Program-made: the position numbers and the translations under genes
Part shown: positions 61,275-64,000 of the stretch, piece by piece
How positions within the stretch are numbered: position 1 is the first letter of the stretch
How the letters are laid out: the number at the start of each line of letters is the position of its first letter
Notes under the pieces: generated by a model
Databases searched by the model: none
Told to the model about the DNA's origin: nothing
What the model saw: the letters and a program-made list of their open reading frames with translations, nothing else
From: Salipaludibacillus sp047795645
Lineage (GTDB): Bacteria > Bacillota > Bacilli > Bacillales > Salisediminibacteriaceae
Assembly (NCBI RefSeq): GCF_047795645.1
Contig: NZ_CP181045.1
Span: 2,852,001 to 2,916,000 of the forward strand
Length of the DNA: 64,000 nt
Reading direction: 5' to 3'

Positions 61275-62576
61275 TTGAAAAGAATAACGTTTATCGGTGC
61301 AGGAAGTACTGTTTTTGCTAAAAACGTTCTTGGAGACTGCATGTTTGTCTCTGCTTTAAACGGATTTGAATTTGCTTTACACGATATTGACGAAAAAAGA
61401 TTACAAGAATCGGAACAGATGCTAAAAAATTTAGCTAAAAACTATAACGATACGATAAAAGTCAAAGCATATTTGGATAGAAAAGAGGCTTTAATAGGAG
61501 CTAAATATGTGATCAATGCTATCCAAGTCGGTGGATATGAGCCAAGTACCGTTATTGACTTTGATGTACCGAAAAAATACGATTTGCAACAAACGATTGC
61601 AGATACGATCGGAATTGGTGGTCTATTTCGTTCCTTACGAACGATCCCAGTCATGCTGGATATCGCAAAAGACATTGAAGAAGTTTGCCCTGATGCTTGG
61701 CTGTTAAACTACACAAATCCAATGGCTGCATTAACTGGGTTTATGCTACGCTACACGAATGTGAAAACAATTGGACTTTGTCACAGTGTACAAATATGTA
61801 CAAAGGATCTTTTTAAATCGCTCGATATGGATCATGAAGGAATTGAAGAAAGAATCGCAGGTATCAACCATATGGCTTGGCTTTTGGAAGTGAAAAGAGA
61901 TGGAAAAGATTTGTATCCAGAAATCAAAAAAAGAGCTCGTGAAAAACAAGTAGTAAAGCATAATGATATGGTTCGCTTCGAATTAATGGACAAGTTCGGC
62001 TATTACATCACTGAGTCGTCTGAACATAACGCCGAATATCATCCTTACTTCATCAAAAGCCGTTATCCTGAATTAATCGATAGGTTTAATATTCCATTGG
62101 ATGAGTATCCACGCCGTTGTGTGAATCAGATTAATGGTTGGGAGGAGATGCGAGACGAAATCGTCAACAATTCTCAATTAACACATGAACGTTCGAAGGA
62201 ATACGGATCACGCATTATTGAAGCGATGGAGACAAATGTTCCGTTTAAATTTGGTGGAAACGTATTGAATACCGGTGGATTGATTTCAAATTTACCTGAA
62301 AATGCATGTGTCGAAGTTCCATGTATCGCTGATCGAAACGGGATTCTTGCGACATATATTGGTGCTCTTCCGGAACAATTAGCGGCACTAAACCGAACAA
62401 ATATTAATACACAACTTCTTACTATTCAAGCTGCTGTTACTGAAAAGAAAGAGCACGTCTATCAAGCTGCAATGCTCGATCCACATACAAGTGCCGAATT
62501 GTCATTGGATGACATCGTCGCCATGTGCGATGACTTAATCGAAGCGCACGGTGATTGGTTACCAGAGTATAAATAA
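61275..62576 (+). CDS. melA: GH4 alpha-galactosidase (MelA-type)
   Basis: 433 aa. NAD- and Mn-dependent glycosidase hydrolysing melibiose and raffinose by a redox/elimination mechanism. N-terminal dinucleotide fold KRITFIGAGSTVFAKNVLGD; GH4 phrases NAIQVGGYEPSTVIDFDVPK, ADTIGIGGLFRSLRTIPVML, LLNYTNPMAALTGFML, GLCHSVQICTKDL with the metal Cys-His (CHS), and GINHMAWLLE. All match B. subtilis-type MelA rather than 6-phospho-alpha-glucosidases of the same family. Starts with TTG after AAGGGG. Followed by a strong terminator. No transporter gene is attached, so it must rely on the msm-like importer. Confidence 0.92.
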   Translation: MKRITFIGAGSTVFAKNVLGDCMFVSALNGFEFALHDIDEKRLQESEQMLKNLAKNYNDTIKVKAYLDRKEALIGAKYVINAIQVGGYEPSTVIDFDVPKKYDLQQTIADTIGIGGLFRSLRTIPVMLDIAKDIEEVCPDAWLLNYTNPMAALTGFMLRYTNVKTIGLCHSVQICTKDLFKSLDMDHEGIEERIAGINHMAWLLEVKRDGKDLYPEIKKRAREKQVVKHNDMVRFELMDKFGYYITESSEHNAEYHPYFIKSRYPELIDRFNIPLDEYPRRCVNQINGWEEMRDEIVNNSQLTHERSKEYGSRIIEAMETNVPFKFGGNVLNTGGLISNLPENACVEVPCIADRNGILATYIGALPEQLAALNRTNINTQLLTIQAAVTEKKEHVYQAAMLDPHTSAELSLDDIVAMCDDLIEAHGDWLPEYK

Positions 62577-62589
62577 AAATGGATATAAC

Positions 62590-62641
62590 TCAAGCAGCAA
62601 AAGCGTAGTGGCTATTTAGCTCCTACGCTTTTGCTTTGTTA
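62590..62641 (+). terminator. Terminator of melA
   Basis: AGCAAAAGCGTAG and CTACGCTTTTGCT pair around a 14-base loop; TTTGTTATTTT follows. Confidence 0.88.
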
Positions 62642-62803
62642 TTTTACGTTAAAAAACTTAGTTTAGCTTATACTTTAATCCTTTAGCAAAGTTAAATATT
62701 TTTAAAGAGTAAGAAAATCTATCATAACTACGGTTAGGTCGGATGATCTATGATAATCTTTCATATATAATGATTTTTTGACAAAGTATGGGAGTGATTA
62801 GGG

Positions 62804-64000
62804 ATGAGTTTTCTAAGTAGTTTTCTTAAAACAGGATAAAATAACCAAACTTTTCAAGAATAAGATATGAATATGGAGCTAGTCTATGAATTTATTAATG
62901 AATCTCAAGTCGCATCTGATCGGATGATGGCTGCCGTGAAAGAAGTGAATATCGCATTAGATCGATTAAAATATATTGCCGATAAATCAGTCACTGAAGG
63001 TACATACCTTAAGGAAAACAGTTACCAATCGATGGACCGGCTATCAGATTATAACCAATCGGTAACAGAAAAAATTCATGGACTTGCAGATCATACTAAT
63101 AAAATTGAAGAGATTAATCACATAATAAAAGAAATAGTGACTCAGACATCACTTCTATCTTTAAATGCTTCGATTGAGGCTGCTCGTGCCGAGAAACATG
63201 GACGAGGTTTTTCAGTGGTTGCACAAGAAATTAATAAACTTGCCGATCAAAGTAGTGAAGCCGTCGGACGTTCCTCAAACATTCTGTCTACGATTGAAAA
63301 CAGTGAGAAGTAGTCAGTTCCGTCGAGGCAGAGAAATTGGCTGTCGCGGAAGGAGTAAACGAAGTCGGCAATATGGAAAAACGGATCGCTATTATTTTTC
63401 AAAAAATATCGTTAGTAAATGATTTGGTTCAAGAAACAACCAAGGATAGCCAATCCCAAGCAACGATGACAACTGAAGCCACAAATCAACTGGAAGTCGT
63501 TGGCGACAGTGTGAAAGACACGCTGACTTACGTAGAGAAAACTGTTGAAGACATGGATGCACAGCATGATCAAACAGAACATTTACATACAATTAGTGCG
63601 GATCTCCAGGCTACTTCTACTGAGTTGACGCGATCAATTAACGAGTTAGGAGTTCTTCGCCAAACGAAGGTTCAAGACTTGAACCTAGAACCAATTAAAG
63701 AGAAACTTCTGGCGATTACGCAACTTCCTGAGATCATCAGTTTAGACCCTACCCACCATAAAACACAATTAACAAACCATCTAGAAAACTCTGAAGAAAT
63801 TGAAGTAATTTGGTCTAACAGAGATGACGGATCATTTATTTATTCGAACCCACCTGCTGGTCTGGTAAATGCTAGACAACGAGATTGGTGGAAACAAGCA
63901 ATGGACGGCGAGTTTTTTATTTCTGACACCTATATTTCGGCGATTACGATTTAAAATAATAGAGCAAGGGAACAACCACTAGTTTACGCCATAAGTAAAA
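62804..64000 (+). pseudogene. Chemotaxis receptor pseudogene (soluble MCP with C-terminal Cache-like domain)
   Basis: A methyl-accepting chemotaxis protein broken in at least four places. From the ATG at 62804: MSFLSSFLKTG, TAA, NNQTFQE, TAA, DMNMELVYEFINESQVASDR. The two TAA codons stand where CAA (Gln) fits. The signalling tip is intact (TQTSLLSLNASIEAARAEKH). A frameshift at about 63305 moves the reading to EVVSSVEAEKLAVAEGVNEV. After the receptor helix a Cache-like domain (LPEIISLDPTHHKTQLTNHL, WSNRDDGSFIYSNPPAG, RDWWKQAMDGEFFISDTYIS) is cut by TAA at 63952, with protein-like NNRAREQPLVYAIS continuing in frame to the window edge. No membrane segment; the domain order (signalling part first) is unusual. 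Confidence 0.85.

Overview
The window looks like chromosome from a motile Bacillaceae bacterium. The strongest sign is the gene order hag / csrA / fliW / yviE / flgL / flgK / flgN / flgM / yvyF / comFC / comFA / degV / degU / degS / yvyE, which is the Bacillus subtilis late-flagellar, competence and DegSU neighbourhood with only a few changes. AGGAGG-type ribosome binding sites, frequent TTG and GTG starts, perfect sigma-D promoters and AT-rich intergenic DNA fit this. An alkaliphilic or salt-tolerant relative of Bacillus is a reasonable guess but cannot be proven from the window.

Layout. 1-5.3 kb: an ABC sugar importer (partial permease, lipoprotein binding protein), a GH20 beta-N-acetylhexosaminidase and a beta-lactamase-fold hydrolase, probably for amino-sugar or wall-fragment use. 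5.3-14 kb: an intergenic repeat, a 517-aa protein of unknown function, then a signalling cluster: an HD-GYP c-di-GMP phosphodiesterase, the haem aerotaxis receptor HemAT, and a LacI-type sugar-binding/PAS/GGDEF/EAL chimera. 14-19.4 kb: a decayed accessory stretch with REP-like repeats, broken ORFs, a damaged HI0074/HI0073 (HEPN/MNT-like) pair, a degraded partial gene copy, then yjfB and small genes. 19.5-36 kb: the flagellar/competence/deg core, with two extra LuxR-type regulators between csrA and hag. 36-46 kb: a ComEA-like protein, a membrane diguanylate cyclase, an AEC carrier, a PspA-like/NfeD/flotillin operon, a minimal FAD oxidoreductase, a second flagellin, and an ECF sigma factor with its anti-sigma factor. 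46-56 kb: a SemiSWEET gene and an msm-like raffinose/melibiose operon (lacI, binding protein, two permeases, GH36 alpha-galactosidase, sugar kinase, sucrose phosphorylase). 56.5-60.2 kb: an SgrR-like regulator divergent from a Ham1-like pyrophosphatase and an MFS exporter. 60.2-62.6 kb: an AraC regulator divergent from GH4 alpha-galactosidase. 62.8-64 kb: a broken chemotaxis receptor gene.

How it fits together. In the flagellar core DegS/DegU, FlgM/sigma-D and FliW/CsrA/Hag are all present. The hag leader shows a perfect sigma-D promoter and a GGA-loop hairpin suited to CsrA binding. The msm-like operon would import raffinose-family sugars, remove galactose with alpha-galactosidase, split sucrose by phosphorolysis and phosphorylate fructose; no transport ATPase is encoded, so a shared one must serve it. 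The GH36 gene carries an in-frame TGA where a Trp is expected, and the GH4 enzyme a few kilobases away could back it up.

Several genes are broken by in-frame stops or frameshifts: GH36, the HI0074-like gene, the chemotaxis receptor, an IS1595 remnant and the 14-kb cluster. No CRISPR array, rRNA, tRNA or intact mobile element was seen. I did not find a clearly new multi-gene system. The best candidates for new biology are the two receiver-less LuxR regulators inside the flagellar locus, the sugar-binding c-di-GMP chimera, and the 517-aa unknown.
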